64,000 nucleotides of DNA from Lysinibacillus sp. FSL M8-0337 (GCF_038593855.1 NZ_CP151996.1:496001-560000); one strand, 5' to 3'; shown: positions 29,249 through 38,388, counted from the stretch's first letter. The notes: generated by a model not told the origin, from the letters alone. Made by a program: numbers and translations.

Positions 29249-30325
29249 ATGTTTGATAGACTACAAGCAGTAGAGGATCGTTATGAAAGGCTAAATGAGC
29301 TTTTAAGTGATCCTGATATTGTAAACGACAGTAAAAAATTACGTGAATATTCAAAGGAACAATCGGATATTCAAGAGACAGTGGATGCTTATCGTGAGTA
29401 TAAAAGTGTCAAAGATCAACTAGTTGATACACGAGAAATGTTAGAGAATGAAAAAGATCCGGATATGCACGAGATGGTAAAAGAAGAATTCAACTCATTA
29501 AAAGAGCAGCAAGAAGAGTTGGAAGAACGACTACGTGTTTTATTAATTCCGAAAGACCCGAATGACAATAAAAACGTTATTATGGAGATTCGTGGTGCAG
29601 CCGGCGGTGATGAGGCAAATATTTTCGCAGGTGACTTATTCCGTATGTATTCTCGCTATGCTGAAACACAAGGCTGGAAAATCGACATTATGGAAGCAAC
29701 ACCAAACCCAATGGGCGGCTACAAAGAAGTAATCTTTATGATTAACGGGCAAGGCGCATATTCTAAATTTAAATTTGAAAATGGTGCACACCGTGTACAA
29801 CGTGTACCAGCAACAGAATCACAAGGACGTATTCATACATCAACAGCGACAGTGGCTTGCTTACCGGAAGTTGAAGAGGTAGATGTAGAAATTCACGAAA
29901 AAGATATCCGTGTCGATACATTTGCATCTTCAGGCGCAGGTGGGCAATCGGTAAATACAACGATGTCAGCTGTTCGTATGACCCATTTACCAACGGGTGT
30001 TGTTGTATCCATGCAGGATGAACGTTCACAAATTAAAAACCGTGAAAAAGCGATGAAAATTCTTCGTGCACGTGTAGCAGATATGTATTTACAAGAAGCA
30101 CAAAAAGAAATTGATGCAACACGTAAGTCAGCAGTAGGTTCGGGAGACCGTTCAGAGCGTATCCGCACATACAATTATCCACAAAACCGTGTCACAGATC
30201 ATCGTATTGGCTTAACAATTCAAAAGCTAGATCAAATCGTTGAGGGTAGACTAGACGAAATTATTGATGCGCTGATCTTAGAAGAGCAAGCATCAAAGTT
30301 AGAGCGACTTAATGATGACCTATAA
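29249..30325 (+). CDS. prfA: Peptide chain release factor 1
   Basis: RF1 reads UAA and UAG and triggers peptide release. The 358-aa protein has a coiled N-terminal domain, the tripeptide anticodon PAT (in [13 protein letters not shown]) and the catalytic GGQ at 231-233 ([12 protein letters not shown]). The ATG at 29249 follows AGAGGTGA; a GTG three codons earlier is part of that site. The reading frame overlaps prmC, whose product methylates this very glutamine. The 266 bp before the gene show no other feature. Confidence 0.97.
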   Translation: MFDRLQAVEDRYERLNELLSDPDIVNDSKKLREYSKEQSDIQETVDAYREYKSVKDQLVDTREMLENEKDPDMHEMVKEEFNSLKEQQEELEERLRVLLIPKDPNDNKNVIMEIRGAAGGDEANIFAGDLFRMYSRYAETQGWKIDIMEATPNPMGGYKEVIFMINGQGAYSKFKFENGAHRVQRVPATESQGRIHTSTATVACLPEVEEVDVEIHEKDIRVDTFASSGAGGQSVNTTMSAVRMTHLPTGVVVSMQDERSQIKNREKAMKILRARVADMYLQEAQKEIDATRKSAVGSGDRSERIRTYNYPQNRVTDHRIGLTIQKLDQIVEGRLDEIIDALILEEQASKLERLNDDL

Positions 30326-31172
30326 AAATGTAATGGAGGCCCTTGATTGGGCTTCTTCTTTTTTAGTGGATAATGGACGCGAAGAAACTGCTGCTCGTAT
30401 TGTCATGCAGCATGTACTCGGCACAACGTATTCGGGTGTGATGTTACACTTGCAAGACACCTTAACCTTTGAGCAAAGTGAACGGTTTGAAAAATTGATT
30501 GAAGAGCATGCAAGCGGCAGACCTGTGCAGTATTGTATTGGTAGCGAAGAATTTTATGGACGTACATTTATAGTAGATGAGTCAGTGCTTATTCCGAGAC
30601 CAGAAACCGAAGAATTAGTGCTGGCAACAACCAATCGAATTGGTCAATTATTTGATAACAAAACGCTAAAGCTAGCAGATATCGGAACAGGTAGCGGTGC
30701 TATTGCCATTTCTATGAAGCTAGAATGTCCAGAATTAACAGTCGTAGCAACCGATTTATCTGTTGCGGCATTAGCTACTGCCAAAAAAAATGCACAATTA
30801 TTAGCTGCGGATATTGATTTCCGTCTAGGCGATTTAACAGTACCTTTAGTTGGGGAAAAGTTTGATATTGTGTTATCAAATCCTCCATATATCGCCTTTG
30901 AAGAAGCAAAGGATATGTCTAGCATTGTGTTGGAGCATGAGCCACATAGCGCTCTTTTTGCAGAAGAGGACGGGCTTGTGTTGTATCGAAAACTAGCACA
31001 ACAGCTTCCTGTCCTAATGAACAAACCAGCTTTAATTGGACTGGAAATTGGTTATACACAGGGAGAGCAAGTAGCGCAATTTTTTAAAGAAAGTTTTCCA
31101 CAGGCTAGTATTACAGTGGAAAAAGATATTAATGGAAAACCTCGTATGGTTTTTTGTGAAATTCATGTATAA
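30312..31172 (+). CDS. prmC: Release factor glutamine methyltransferase
   Basis: An S-adenosylmethionine-dependent enzyme that methylates the Gln of the GGQ motif in release factors. The 286-aa protein has an N-terminal helical substrate domain, the SAM motif [11 protein letters not shown] near 120 and the catalytic NPPY at 190-193. It overlaps the end of prfA by 14 bases, ensuring coupled synthesis of enzyme and substrate. A second ATG directly follows the first; either may be used. Confidence 0.96.
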   Translation: MMTYKNVMEALDWASSFLVDNGREETAARIVMQHVLGTTYSGVMLHLQDTLTFEQSERFEKLIEEHASGRPVQYCIGSEEFYGRTFIVDESVLIPRPETEELVLATTNRIGQLFDNKTLKLADIGTGSGAIAISMKLECPELTVVATDLSVAALATAKKNAQLLAADIDFRLGDLTVPLVGEKFDIVLSNPPYIAFEEAKDMSSIVLEHEPHSALFAEEDGLVLYRKLAQQLPVLMNKPALIGLEIGYTQGEQVAQFFKESFPQASITVEKDINGKPRMVFCEIHV

Positions 31173-31179
31173 AGATCAT

Positions 31180-31206
31180 CCTTCTTGACCACAATGTTGA
31201 GCAAGG
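31180..31206 (+). promoter_or_regulatory. Hairpin covering the spoIIR ribosome site
   Basis: CCTT-CTTGAC (31180-31189) can pair with GTTGAG-c-AAGG (31196-31206); the last four bases are the start of the AAGGAGGGG ribosome site. No T tract follows. It may tune spoIIR translation. Confidence 0.35.
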
Positions 31207-31216
31207 AGGGGTTTTT

Positions 31217-31807
31217 ATGTTAAACGAATACAAGATTGTTAGATTTCCAAAACAAAATATTTTACTAGCCTTTGCGAGACTAGTAATCATGGCAATAGCT
31301 TTACAACTATGTATTTTATATATTCCATCGTTAATAGGTTCTGCACAGGAAGCTATGAATCATCAACAAGAAAATGATTTTCGTATAAGAGTTATCGCAA
31401 ATAGCAATACAACGAATGATCAACTAGAAAAAGAGCAACTTGTAAAAGATTTAAAGCCTTATTTATTACAAGTAGGTGCTACTACAGATGTGGATAATGA
31501 CAGCATTGCGACATTAAAAAAGAATATTGAAGCACAATTAAAAGAAAATTATCCACAATTGCATACACAAGTTGTACTTGGGGATAACTTATTTCCTCCG
31601 AAAAGACAGGAAGCAATGTTTTACCCACAAAATATGTATCATTCGATTGTTGTGAAAATTGGCGATGCACGTGGCGATAACTGGTGGTGTAGCATTTTTC
31701 CATCTATTTGTGAACCTGAAAAAGAGGAAAAAAAGGAAGAAAAGAAAGAAGAAAAAGAACAAGTGACATTTTTTATTTGGGAATGGATTAAAGGGATTTT
31801 TGAGTAA
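31217..31807 (+). CDS. spoIIR: Stage II sporulation signal protein SpoIIR
   Basis: SpoIIR is made in the forespore, is secreted into the space between the two membranes, and activates the SpoIIGA protease that matures sigma-E. The 196-aa protein has an N-terminal membrane/signal segment (about 16-40), the conserved FRIRVIANSNTTNDQ near 54, and DNWWCSIFPSIC near 155. A charged Lys/Glu-rich insert precedes the C-terminus. AAGGAGGGG is an unusually full ribosome site. The position after prmC matches B. subtilis. Confidence 0.93.
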   Translation: MLNEYKIVRFPKQNILLAFARLVIMAIALQLCILYIPSLIGSAQEAMNHQQENDFRIRVIANSNTTNDQLEKEQLVKDLKPYLLQVGATTDVDNDSIATLKKNIEAQLKENYPQLHTQVVLGDNLFPPKRQEAMFYPQNMYHSIVVKIGDARGDNWWCSIFPSICEPEKEEKKEEKKEEKEQVTFFIWEWIKGIFE

Positions 31808-31978
31808 TTGTGCACAAATTCAGATAACTTATACACAATTATGGATAAGTTATAAACAAAATGTGGATAATTCAGAAAAAAACAACGATTGAAAGAAGGT
31901 TTTTCATATGGAAACCGTTTGCAAGATTGTGGACAGTAATGTGAATAGTCAAATAACTTATGCACAAGCTGTGGATAT
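31808..31978. promoter_or_regulatory. DnaA-box cluster at ywlC
   Basis: One perfect DnaA box (TGTGGATAA, 31862-31870) lies with four boxes that differ by one base: TTATACACA (31829), TATGGATAA (31840), TTATGCACA (31958) and TGTGGATAT (31970). Weaker ones are at 31808, 31850 and 31928. From memory, B. subtilis has a DnaA-box cluster at the same gene. The function would be DnaA titration or local control. Confidence 0.65.
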
Positions 31979-32942
31979 CTTAAATGCAGGAGAAGTTGTG
32001 GCATTTCCAACAGAAACGGTTTACGGTTTAGGGGCAGTGGCTACAAATGATGAAGCAGTCAAAAAGATTTTTAAGGCAAAAGGTCGACCATCCGATAACC
32101 CGCTTATAGTCCATATAGGAACGAAAGAGGAAGTTCACCTTTATATAGAACATATTTCTGAACTTGCAAAAAAATGTATGGATGTATTTTGGCCAGGGCC
32201 TCTGACACTTGTGATGCCAGTAAAACCAAATGTGCTAGCAGAAAGTGTGACAGCTGGCTTAAAAACAGTCGGCATTCGTATGCCGGATCATCCCGTTGCG
32301 TTAGCATTACTACAGCAAATACAAAAACCGCTAGCTGCACCAAGTGCGAATCGAAGCGGGAAACCAAGCCCAACAGAGGCGATACATGTAAAAGACGATT
32401 TAGAAGGGTACATACCGTATATTGTAGATGGTGGTCCAACAGGCATTGGCTTTGAATCAACCGTACTTGATGTTACGCATGAACCACCCGTTATATTACG
32501 TCCAGGTGGCATTACAAAGGAAATGTTAGAGTCCGTAATCGGTCCAGTTATTCAACCGTCCAAAATAGAACAGACAATGGAAGAAACACCGAAAGCGCCA
32601 GGTATGAAGTATACACATTATGCGCCCAATGCACCTGTCTACTTAATTGACTGTGATGACCAAAAAGTGCAACAAGCAATACAACAACTTCAAGCACAGC
32701 AGCATAAAGTAGCACTTCTAGCACCTGCAAGCTTTGAGCATATTCCAACCGATTTTTATTTTTCAATTGGTCAAACAGGTAGCAAAGAAGAAATGGGTGC
32801 GTCCTTATACCATGCGTTGCGTGCTTGCGATAAAACAGACGCTACCATTATATTAGTAACGGCAACCTCCACAGAAGGTGTAGGCGCCGCCATTATGAAC
32901 AGACTAGAAAAAGCCGCGGGTGGTAAATGGTATACACGTTAA
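31908..32942 (+). CDS. ywlC: L-threonylcarbamoyladenylate synthase (Sua5/YwlC)
   Basis: This enzyme forms threonylcarbamoyl-AMP from Thr, bicarbonate and ATP for t6A modification of ANN-reading tRNAs. The 344-aa protein has the YrdC-like domain (VVAFPTETVYGLGA near 31, KGRPSDNPL near 59, PSANRSGKPSPT near 145) and a C-terminal Sua5 domain connected by a linker containing PGMKYTHYAP. AAGAAGG lies before the ATG. Two of the cluster's DnaA boxes lie within the first 25 codons. Confidence 0.95.
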   Translation: METVCKIVDSNVNSQITYAQAVDILNAGEVVAFPTETVYGLGAVATNDEAVKKIFKAKGRPSDNPLIVHIGTKEEVHLYIEHISELAKKCMDVFWPGPLTLVMPVKPNVLAESVTAGLKTVGIRMPDHPVALALLQQIQKPLAAPSANRSGKPSPTEAIHVKDDLEGYIPYIVDGGPTGIGFESTVLDVTHEPPVILRPGGITKEMLESVIGPVIQPSKIEQTMEETPKAPGMKYTHYAPNAPVYLIDCDDQKVQQAIQQLQAQQHKVALLAPASFEHIPTDFYFSIGQTGSKEEMGASLYHALRACDKTDATIILVTATSTEGVGAAIMNRLEKAAGGKWYTR

Positions 32943-32966
32943 CATTGGAATGCATTGAGACTTTAC

Positions 32967-33092
32967 TGGCAATTGGTGAGAATTTCGTTGCGATACGTCG
33001 AGTTTTTGTGGCGATACAAGAGGTTTACCTGGCGATTCTCCCGAATTTATTGGCGATTAAAGATCTCCTATTAGCGATTCTATAAGACAACC
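32967..33092. repeat. Six degenerate 21-bp tandem repeats, TGGCGATT type
   Basis: Units begin at exactly 32967, 32988, 33009, 33030, 33051 and 33072. Each starts with a form of TGGCGATT/TTGCGATAC followed by variable bases ending T-rich. The phase is strictly 21 bp although the inner bases have diverged. It has the same period as the arrays at 53731 and 61008, but a different sequence. Confidence 0.8.
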
Positions 33093-33100
33093 AATAAAAA

Positions 33101-33150
33101 GGGGCTGTTCCAAAAGTCATTGCAATGACTTTTGGTGGCAGCCCTCTTTT
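33101..33150 (+). terminator. Large terminator after ywlC
   Basis: GGGGCTG and CAGCCC enclose a perfect CCAAAAGTCAT / ATGACTTTTGG stem with a 4-base loop, followed by TCTTTT. This long hairpin is similar to common dispersed Bacilli terminators. Confidence 0.85.
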
Positions 33151-33389
33151 CATATTCAGAAAAGCACAAAAAGTGTATTTAAGAAGTAACAGATTCGTTG
33201 TGACCTATATTAAAGACGTAGAGTCCAGTATTGATATTAAATACTCATTAGCTTGTGTCTAGTAGTAATCTTTTGATAAATGCGTTGTCTACTCAACGAT
33301 TGTCTTTCCGAAATCAGAGAAATTTTTTCATATGTTTGCCACCTCTAGTCATCAACTTCCTCATTTAACCCCGACTTACACATCAATCA
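33151..33389. other. AT-rich non-coding stretch
   Basis: No complete gene is supported. On the minus strand GAGGTGG precedes an ATG at 33331, but that frame stops after five codons (MKKFL), which looks like the decayed start of a signal peptide. Confidence 0.4.
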
Positions 33390-33587
33390 CTATACCTTTC
33401 TAGATACAAAAGAAATGATTCCGATTACAAGTGTAATACAAGGTAATATGAGCCATAATGAACTCCTTTCAAAGAAATCGGAAAATTCATTCACAAAAAT
33501 CATGTTTTTTGAAATATACATAAACATGAAAAAAGAACTCACCAATAGAATGGCCTCTGAAACATTAATATTTTTTCTTTGTTTCAA
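33390..33587 (-). CDS. Small two-helix membrane protein, unknown
   Basis: A 65-aa protein with two hydrophobic segments (about 10-29 and 43-61), a charged loop between them (NEFSDFFERSS) and positive ends, the layout of many small immunity or accessory membrane proteins. The TTG start at 33587 has an excellent ribosome site, AAGGAGGG, seven bases away on the minus strand, which makes it a convincing gene. It is divergent from the secreted protein at 33691, with 103 bp between them. I recognise no family. It is AT-rich compared with its surroundings. Confidence 0.65.
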   Translation of the reverse strand: MKQRKNINVSEAILLVSSFFMFMYISKNMIFVNEFSDFFERSSLWLILPCITLVIGIISFVSRKV

Positions 33588-33690
33588 AATAAACCCTCCT
33601 TATCAAATTTTGACTTATTTAAAGAAAAAATTGATTTTTTTATTATTTTTTGTGCAATAAAATAGTAAAAATAGGAAAAGGGGTTCTGTA

Positions 33691-34293
33691 ATGAAAAAAG
33701 TATTTTTTAAAGTATCTCTCTTACTTAGCTTCACTCTAGTCTTATTTATTTTTAGCTCACAAGAAGCATCAGCTAATGGATTTAATCTTGAGCTAGTAAG
33801 TTCATCAAAAGTAGATTTTGAAAACTTATACATCAAGAAATCAGATGGATCAATTACTGCTTTTGATAATATTAAAGATATGCAACTGCATTTAAATTAT
33901 ATCAATTCAAACGGCTATGCTCCAGAATTTATTACCTTAGCAAGATTAGGGCATAGACTAATAGGAACTCAATATAAATACAGAGTATTCTCGGGATATT
34001 CAAAGTTCACACCGTTTTGGACAAAAGCTTCACTTTATACATTAACAAATAATCAATCAGAAAGCTTTTCTTCAACAACGAATACTGATTGGGGAAGCAT
34101 TAACTTCTCATTTTCTAAATCGTATGGTGTTTCTACAAACATACCAGCAGATTCAACAAGATATAGTAGATTAGCAGGTTACGCAGATTTAAAAATTGAA
34201 AGATACTATGTAAGTTTGCCTAACTTACATAACGGTTATTACAAAACAGAAGTGACTGTTCAAAATATTTATATTGATCCAATATACCAATAA
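33691..34293 (+). CDS. Secreted protein of unknown function
   Basis: A 200-aa protein with a clear Sec signal peptide (KK, hydrophobic core LLLSFTLVLFIFS, likely cleavage after ASA near residue 27). The mature part has no Cys and is rich in Tyr, Ser, Thr and Asn. Its alternating pattern (for example YKYRVFSGYSKF and NTDWGSINFSFSKSYG) suggests beta strands. No lipobox, LPXTG or cell-wall repeat is seen. AAAAGGGG lies before the ATG. In B. subtilis ywlC and mntP are close, so this gene and its divergent neighbour appear to be an insert. A secreted toxin, adhesin or bacteriocin-like role is only speculation. Confidence 0.75.
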   Translation: MKKVFFKVSLLLSFTLVLFIFSSQEASANGFNLELVSSSKVDFENLYIKKSDGSITAFDNIKDMQLHLNYINSNGYAPEFITLARLGHRLIGTQYKYRVFSGYSKFTPFWTKASLYTLTNNQSESFSSTTNTDWGSINFSFSKSYGVSTNIPADSTRYSRLAGYADLKIERYYVSLPNLHNGYYKTEVTVQNIYIDPIYQ

Positions 34294-34613
34294 TTCAAAT
34301 ATCACTTCTTAGACTGTAGACAAAGTCAATTTATTTATTAGCGACTATTATAAACGCTTATTGATTTAGCCCTTTCTAAAAGAGCGTTTCAATTTTAATT
34401 ATTGCTCACAAGCGCTTGCGAGTGGAAATATCTGCCAGTTACTTGTTAGTGGAATAGGAAAAAAATATAAAACAGGTGTAGAATGATTCGTTTTTCTACA
34501 CCTGTTTTATTTTAGGGACTTTTTAGATAGCCTTTTTTGCTATGGACATTATTGATAATACTGTATTTTCGAGCATAAAATGATAAAATATTAGATAGCG
34601 AAGGAGTGCATTC
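34294..34613. other. Intergenic stretch before mntP
   Basis: This 320-bp gap holds a near-palindrome CTCACAAGCGCTTGCGAG at 34405-34422 (one mismatch), a terminator at 34469 and otherwise nothing recognisable. Confidence 0.4.
34469..34512 (+). terminator. Terminator of the secreted-protein gene
   Basis: AAAACAGGTGTAGAA pairs with TTCTACACCTGTTTT, followed by ATTTT; the A-rich 5' side means it may work in both directions. Confidence 0.85.
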
Positions 34614-35111
34614 TTGCAGGGAATTCTTGCAGGTATTTTAACGTCTGTAGATGTCATCGGGTTATTTGTATTAATTCCAAATGTTAGATATCGCTTATTT
34701 TTAGCAGTGTGGACAGCCACGTTACATATGCTTTTTCCACTGCTCGGCTTTGAATTAGGGAGCTACTTAGTGCGTTTTTTGTTAGAATGGGGACAATGGA
34801 TTTCAAGTATTTTATTATTTAGTATTGGCCTCCATTTACTGTTGTCTTCTCACAAAAATGAGAAAATAACCATTTCACCAGTTTTATTAGCTGTGACTGC
34901 TAGCCTAGATACCTTTTCAGTGAGTGTTTCTTTTGGTATGCTTAACTTAGAAAAGACAATTTTCATAATTAGTGCCGGATTGAGTGCTTTTATTTGTTCG
35001 TATGGGTCTTTAGTATTGGCACGCAGGAGTCAGGTTTTTTTTGGAAATAAAATTCAAATAATTGCAGGCATTATTTTTATCGTTATGAGTCTACTCGCAA
35101 TTAAAAAATAA
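34614..35111 (+). CDS. mntP: MntP-like manganese efflux protein
   Basis: A 165-aa, six-helix membrane protein occupying the place of ywlD/mntP. The second half has the family motif TASLDTFSVSVSFG with its key Asp. The first half carries a diverged version (TSVDVIGLFVL) that keeps the Asp but lacks the usual DAFSVSLG wording, and the N-terminus is about 17 residues shorter than in B. subtilis. The TTG start at 34614 follows AAGGAG; an in-frame stop lies just upstream, so it cannot be longer. Export of Mn2+ is likely but not assured. Confidence 0.75.
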   Translation: MQGILAGILTSVDVIGLFVLIPNVRYRLFLAVWTATLHMLFPLLGFELGSYLVRFLLEWGQWISSILLFSIGLHLLLSSHKNEKITISPVLLAVTASLDTFSVSVSFGMLNLEKTIFIISAGLSAFICSYGSLVLARRSQVFFGNKIQIIAGIIFIVMSLLAIKK

Positions 35112-35129
35112 ATAAGGAAGGTGATAAGT

Positions 35130-35570
35130 GTGAATATATTATTTGTATGTACTGGGAATACTTGTCGCAGTCCGATGGCAGAGGCCATTTTAAAACAGAA
35201 ACAACTCGCCGACGTTAATGTTCGTTCAGCTGGAATTTATGCAATGCCGAACGCAGAAATGTCTGCACATGCACAGCAAGTTTTACATGAGGCGAATATA
35301 GCGCATCAACATTTAGCTACACAACTATCTGTAGAAGAAGTGGAGTGGGCCGATCTCGTTTTAACGATGACCACAGCACATAAAGATACCATAATTGCTA
35401 ACTATCCACATACGGAAGAAAAAGTTTTTACATTGAAAGAATATACGAGTGAAGGAAGCTATGAAAATGTGGTAGATCCTTACGGTGGGAATAAAGCAAT
35501 TTATGAGGAAACTTTTGCAGAATTACAGGAATTAGTTGAACGATTAGTAAAAATACTTGAGAAGAATTGA
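35130..35570 (+). CDS. ywlE: Protein-arginine phosphatase (LMW-PTP fold)
   Basis: YwlE removes phosphate from arginine residues placed by the McsB kinase, countering marking for ClpCP. The 146-aa protein begins [19 protein letters not shown] with the phosphatase loop C7-T-G-N-T-C-R13-S. The Thr in the loop (position 11) is the residue associated with arginine rather than tyrosine specificity in this family. The general acid Asp is in VVDPYGG near 118. GTG 35130 follows GGAAGGTGAT. Confidence 0.94.
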   Translation: MNILFVCTGNTCRSPMAEAILKQKQLADVNVRSAGIYAMPNAEMSAHAQQVLHEANIAHQHLATQLSVEEVEWADLVLTMTTAHKDTIIANYPHTEEKVFTLKEYTSEGSYENVVDPYGGNKAIYEETFAELQELVERLVKILEKN

Positions 35571-35578
35571 GGGGCACT

Positions 35579-36862
35579 ATGAAAAAACAGTTTGGCTTAC
35601 GACTTAAACTAGTATTATTTGTAAGTATACTTGCACTAATCACATATAGTATAAGCTTTATCTTCATTGAATTTATACAACCTACTGTTTTCCCAGATAC
35701 CAATCGTAAGCTATTTGAAGTGATTACTTATTTATTAGGGATTACTTGGTCAGGTATTTTAGCTGCAATTTTCAGCGTTATTTTAATCAAGCCATTACAA
35801 CAGCTTGAATATTCTGCTACACGTGTTGCAGAAGGTAAAATTGGACAGGATGTAGTGATGCCGAAAACAAATGATGAGATTCGTTCAGTGGCTATAGCAT
35901 TCCAACAAATGGTGTTAAATTTACGACATATGGTAGAAAGCATCGATCAAAACTTCCAACAAACAAATCAATCCATTATTAAGCTATCCGATGAAACAGC
36001 TGTTGCGACAAAGAAAGCGGACGGTATTGCGGTGACGGTGAGACATATTTCGGAAGGAGCCGAAGCGTCAGCTACAGCAGTACAAGATACCGCAGAAGCA
36101 ATTGAAGATGTGCGAGCATTAGCAACTGAAGTGAATACGAGAGCTGAACAGTCTGCAACGCAATCGAAAGAGATTTTACATAATTTAACTAATACAACAA
36201 AAGCGATTGAAACGTTAGTCAACAGCATTCAACAAATCGCAGCCGGTAACAACGAAGCATTAGAAAGTATTCGTACATTAGAAGACAATGCGGGACAAGT
36301 TGAACGTATTATTAGTTTAGTAGGCGATATTGCTGCGCAAACTAATTTACTAGCATTAAATGCTTCCATCGAAGCTGCTCGTGCAGGAGAACATGGGAAA
36401 GGCTTTGCAGTTGTAGCAGAAGAGGTGCGTGGTTTAGCAGATGAAAGCGCAAAAGCAGTACAAGGCATTACGTCGCTAATCCAATCCATGCAACAAAATG
36501 TTGAGATTGTCGTGAAGCAAATGAATCAACAGGTAGCATTTGCAACAAAAGAAGCAGCACGCGTATCAGAGACAACGACAGCTGTTGAAGGAATGTCCTC
36601 TAGTGTGCATGAAATGGCAAACGCAATTGTCGAGATTTCTTCATTAATAGAAAAACAAATGCACAATATCGAAACAACTGCTCGACAATCACAAGAAGTA
36701 GCAGCGATTGCACAAGAAACATCAGCAGGTGCACAGGAAGTTAGCAGTGCAACAGAAGAGCAAGCTTATGCAATCGAGCAGGTTGAACAACTTGCACAAG
36801 ATTTAAAAAAGCAATCCGAAGCGCTTCATAAAATGATCCAACAATTTGATAGACAAGCATAG
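35579..36862 (+). CDS. Methyl-accepting chemotaxis protein
   Basis: A 427-aa receptor with two transmembrane helices (about 11-32 and 45-66), only a short loop outside, a HAMP domain (67-120, starting [19 protein letters not shown]) and a C-terminal signalling domain with the conserved hairpin tip ([20 protein letters not shown] near 255-275, then [14 protein letters not shown]). Because an outer sensor domain is missing, it probably senses membrane or cytoplasmic cues, or pairs with other receptors. The start at 35579 follows GAGGGG and lies eight bases after the ywlE stop. Confidence 0.93.
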   Translation: MKKQFGLRLKLVLFVSILALITYSISFIFIEFIQPTVFPDTNRKLFEVITYLLGITWSGILAAIFSVILIKPLQQLEYSATRVAEGKIGQDVVMPKTNDEIRSVAIAFQQMVLNLRHMVESIDQNFQQTNQSIIKLSDETAVATKKADGIAVTVRHISEGAEASATAVQDTAEAIEDVRALATEVNTRAEQSATQSKEILHNLTNTTKAIETLVNSIQQIAAGNNEALESIRTLEDNAGQVERIISLVGDIAAQTNLLALNASIEAARAGEHGKGFAVVAEEVRGLADESAKAVQGITSLIQSMQQNVEIVVKQMNQQVAFATKEAARVSETTTAVEGMSSSVHEMANAIVEISSLIEKQMHNIETTARQSQEVAAIAQETSAGAQEVSSATEEQAYAIEQVEQLAQDLKKQSEALHKMIQQFDRQA

Positions 36863-36870
36863 AAAGTTAG

Positions 36871-36912
36871 ACTGTGGACAAGCTTAAAAAAGCATGCCCA
36901 CAGTTTTTTATT
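36871..36912 (+). terminator. MCP terminator
   Basis: CTGTGGACA and TGCCCACAG pair (one mismatch) with a 12-base loop, followed by six T. Confidence 0.8.
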
Positions 36913-37219
36913 TTAGCTGGCATGGACGATAATGGGGGCCTTTGGAAAAAATATCGAAATAGTATGTCCACTGTAATAGAAAAAGCAGAAAAACTTCAGT
37001 AGAGGGAATATTATAACAAAAGACCATTATCCGAATTTATTAACAGGATATTCACATTATCCACAAAAAAAAGACTAAAAAATGAACGTTTTTTAATCCG
37101 CTTACAAGAAACGTTCGTCTTTTAGGAGAAATCAGCATAAAAATGCAACAAAAATCATGTTATTCTAGGGAGAGAAGTGGTAAACTAATGTTGACTATAT
37201 TTCGAAATGAGGGAACCCA
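36913..37219. other. Intergenic stretch before rpiB
   Basis: No gene is seen. A perfect DnaA box TTATCCACA lies at 37057-37065, with two weaker ones (37027, 37050). GAACGTTT / AAACGTTC (37084-37116) followed by GTCTTTT may form a weak terminator. Confidence 0.45.
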
Positions 37220-37657
37220 GTGAGAATAGCAATTTCTTCTGATCACGGAGGCAATAATTTACGTCGTGAGATTATGCAACTGTTAGATGAGCTAAATATT
37301 AGCTACGAAGATTTTGGTCCACAATCTGCGGATTCAGTAGACTATCCTGATTATGCAAAGCCAGTTTCTGAAGGTGTTGCTAGCGGGGAATTTGATAAAG
37401 GCATTTTAATTTGTGGAACAGGGATTGGCATGTCCATCGCTGCGAACAAAGTAAAAGGTATTCGTTGTGCTTTAGTACACGATGTATTTAGTGCAAAGGC
37501 AACTCGTTGCCATAATGATTCAAATATTTTAGCAATGGGTGAGCGCGTAATTGGTCCTGGCCTTGCACGTGAAATCGCCAAAACATGGCTTGAAACAGAT
37601 TTTGAAGGCGGTCGTCATACACGCCGCGTAGAAAAAATCGCTGAATTAGAACAATAA
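37220..37657 (+). CDS. rpiB: Ribose-5-phosphate isomerase B
   Basis: RpiB interconverts ribose-5-phosphate and ribulose-5-phosphate. The 145-aa protein has the family motifs AISSDHGGNNLRRE (3-16), DYPDYA near 41 and the catalytic Cys in ILICGTGIGMSIAANK near 65-80. The GTG start follows GAGGGAACC. Orthologue YwlF has the same place in B. subtilis. Confidence 0.95.
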   Translation: MRIAISSDHGGNNLRREIMQLLDELNISYEDFGPQSADSVDYPDYAKPVSEGVASGEFDKGILICGTGIGMSIAANKVKGIRCALVHDVFSAKATRCHNDSNILAMGERVIGPGLAREIAKTWLETDFEGGRHTRRVEKIAELEQ

Positions 37658-37689
37658 ACAATGCGCTTTTTCAGCCGTTAACACAATTG

Positions 37690-37732
37690 TGCATAGGCAG
37701 TGGCAGCATGTGCTGTCACTTTACCCTATGCA
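37690..37732 (+). promoter_or_regulatory. Strong hairpin between rpiB and ywlG
   Basis: TGCATAGG pairs with CCTATGCA and encloses GTGGCAGCA / TGCTGTCAC. There is no T tract, so it may be an mRNA processing or stability element rather than a terminator. Confidence 0.45.
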
Positions 37733-37783
37733 ATGGTACGGCTTAGCGTAAGGAAAAGACATCAATAAAAGGGGCTGAGCTTA

Positions 37784-38326
37784 ATGGTTGTGCAACAAAT
37801 ACAAACGCAATTGACTCAGTTACTCAGTGATTTCGAAGAGCAAGTAGTGTTGCGACCAAAGACTATTTTTGTCGTAGGCTGCTCTACGTCTGAAGTGATT
37901 GGTCAGAAAATTGGCACAGCGGGTGCGCTGGAAACAGCACAAGCGATTTTTGAGCCGTTGCAAGCATTTGCAAAAAAACATCAGCTATATCTAGCGTTCC
38001 AAGGCTGTGAGCATATTAATCGTGCAATCACGATGGAAGCTTCAGTTGCAGAACAGTTTGGCTATGAACCAGTAGCAGTCATACCTGTTCGTACTGCAGG
38101 TGGGTCAATGTCAGCTTACGCGTATACAAAATTGGAAAACCCAGTTGTTGTAGAGGCGATACGTGCACATGCAGGTATTGACATAGGACAAACGTTAATT
38201 GGTATGCATTTAAAGGAAGTAGCTGTTCCGGTTCGTACATCCGTGCGAACAGTAGGGGAAGCAATTGTCACAGTAGCAACAACACGTCCAAAGCTAATTG
38301 GTGGCGAACGTGCTGTATATAAATAA
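37784..38326 (+). CDS. ywlG: YwlG family protein (UPF0340/DUF436)
   Basis: A 180-aa conserved Firmicute protein next to glyA, as in B. subtilis. It has the family stretch FVVGCSTSEVIGQKIGTAG near 29-47 and CEHINRAITMEASVAEQFG near 72-90. Its biochemical function is unknown. The sequence is intact; AAAGGGG lies upstream of the ATG. Confidence 0.88.
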   Translation: MVVQQIQTQLTQLLSDFEEQVVLRPKTIFVVGCSTSEVIGQKIGTAGALETAQAIFEPLQAFAKKHQLYLAFQGCEHINRAITMEASVAEQFGYEPVAVIPVRTAGGSMSAYAYTKLENPVVVEAIRAHAGIDIGQTLIGMHLKEVAVPVRTSVRTVGEAIVTVATTRPKLIGGERAVYK

Positions 38327-38337
38327 CACAACTTCTG

Positions 38338-38367
38338 TTGTCAGAGGTAAAGGTAAATAACGATAAT
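38338..38367 (+). promoter_or_regulatory. glyA promoter
   Basis: TTGTCA (38338-38343), 18-bp spacer and GATAAT (38362-38367), ending about 20 bp before the start codon. The short distance leaves little leader, so this is tentative. Confidence 0.4.
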
Positions 38368-38388
38368 ACTTAGGAGGCTTTTTCAAAC

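Noticed and set aside
33314-33331. Five-codon minus-strand ORF (MKKFL) behind GAGGTGG
   Set aside because: It is too short to be a gene; kept only as a hint of a decayed signal-peptide gene.
34402-34422. Shared 11-mer TTGCTCACAAG with the palindrome at 17547
   Set aside because: Hundreds of 11-mer matches are expected by chance in 64 kb.
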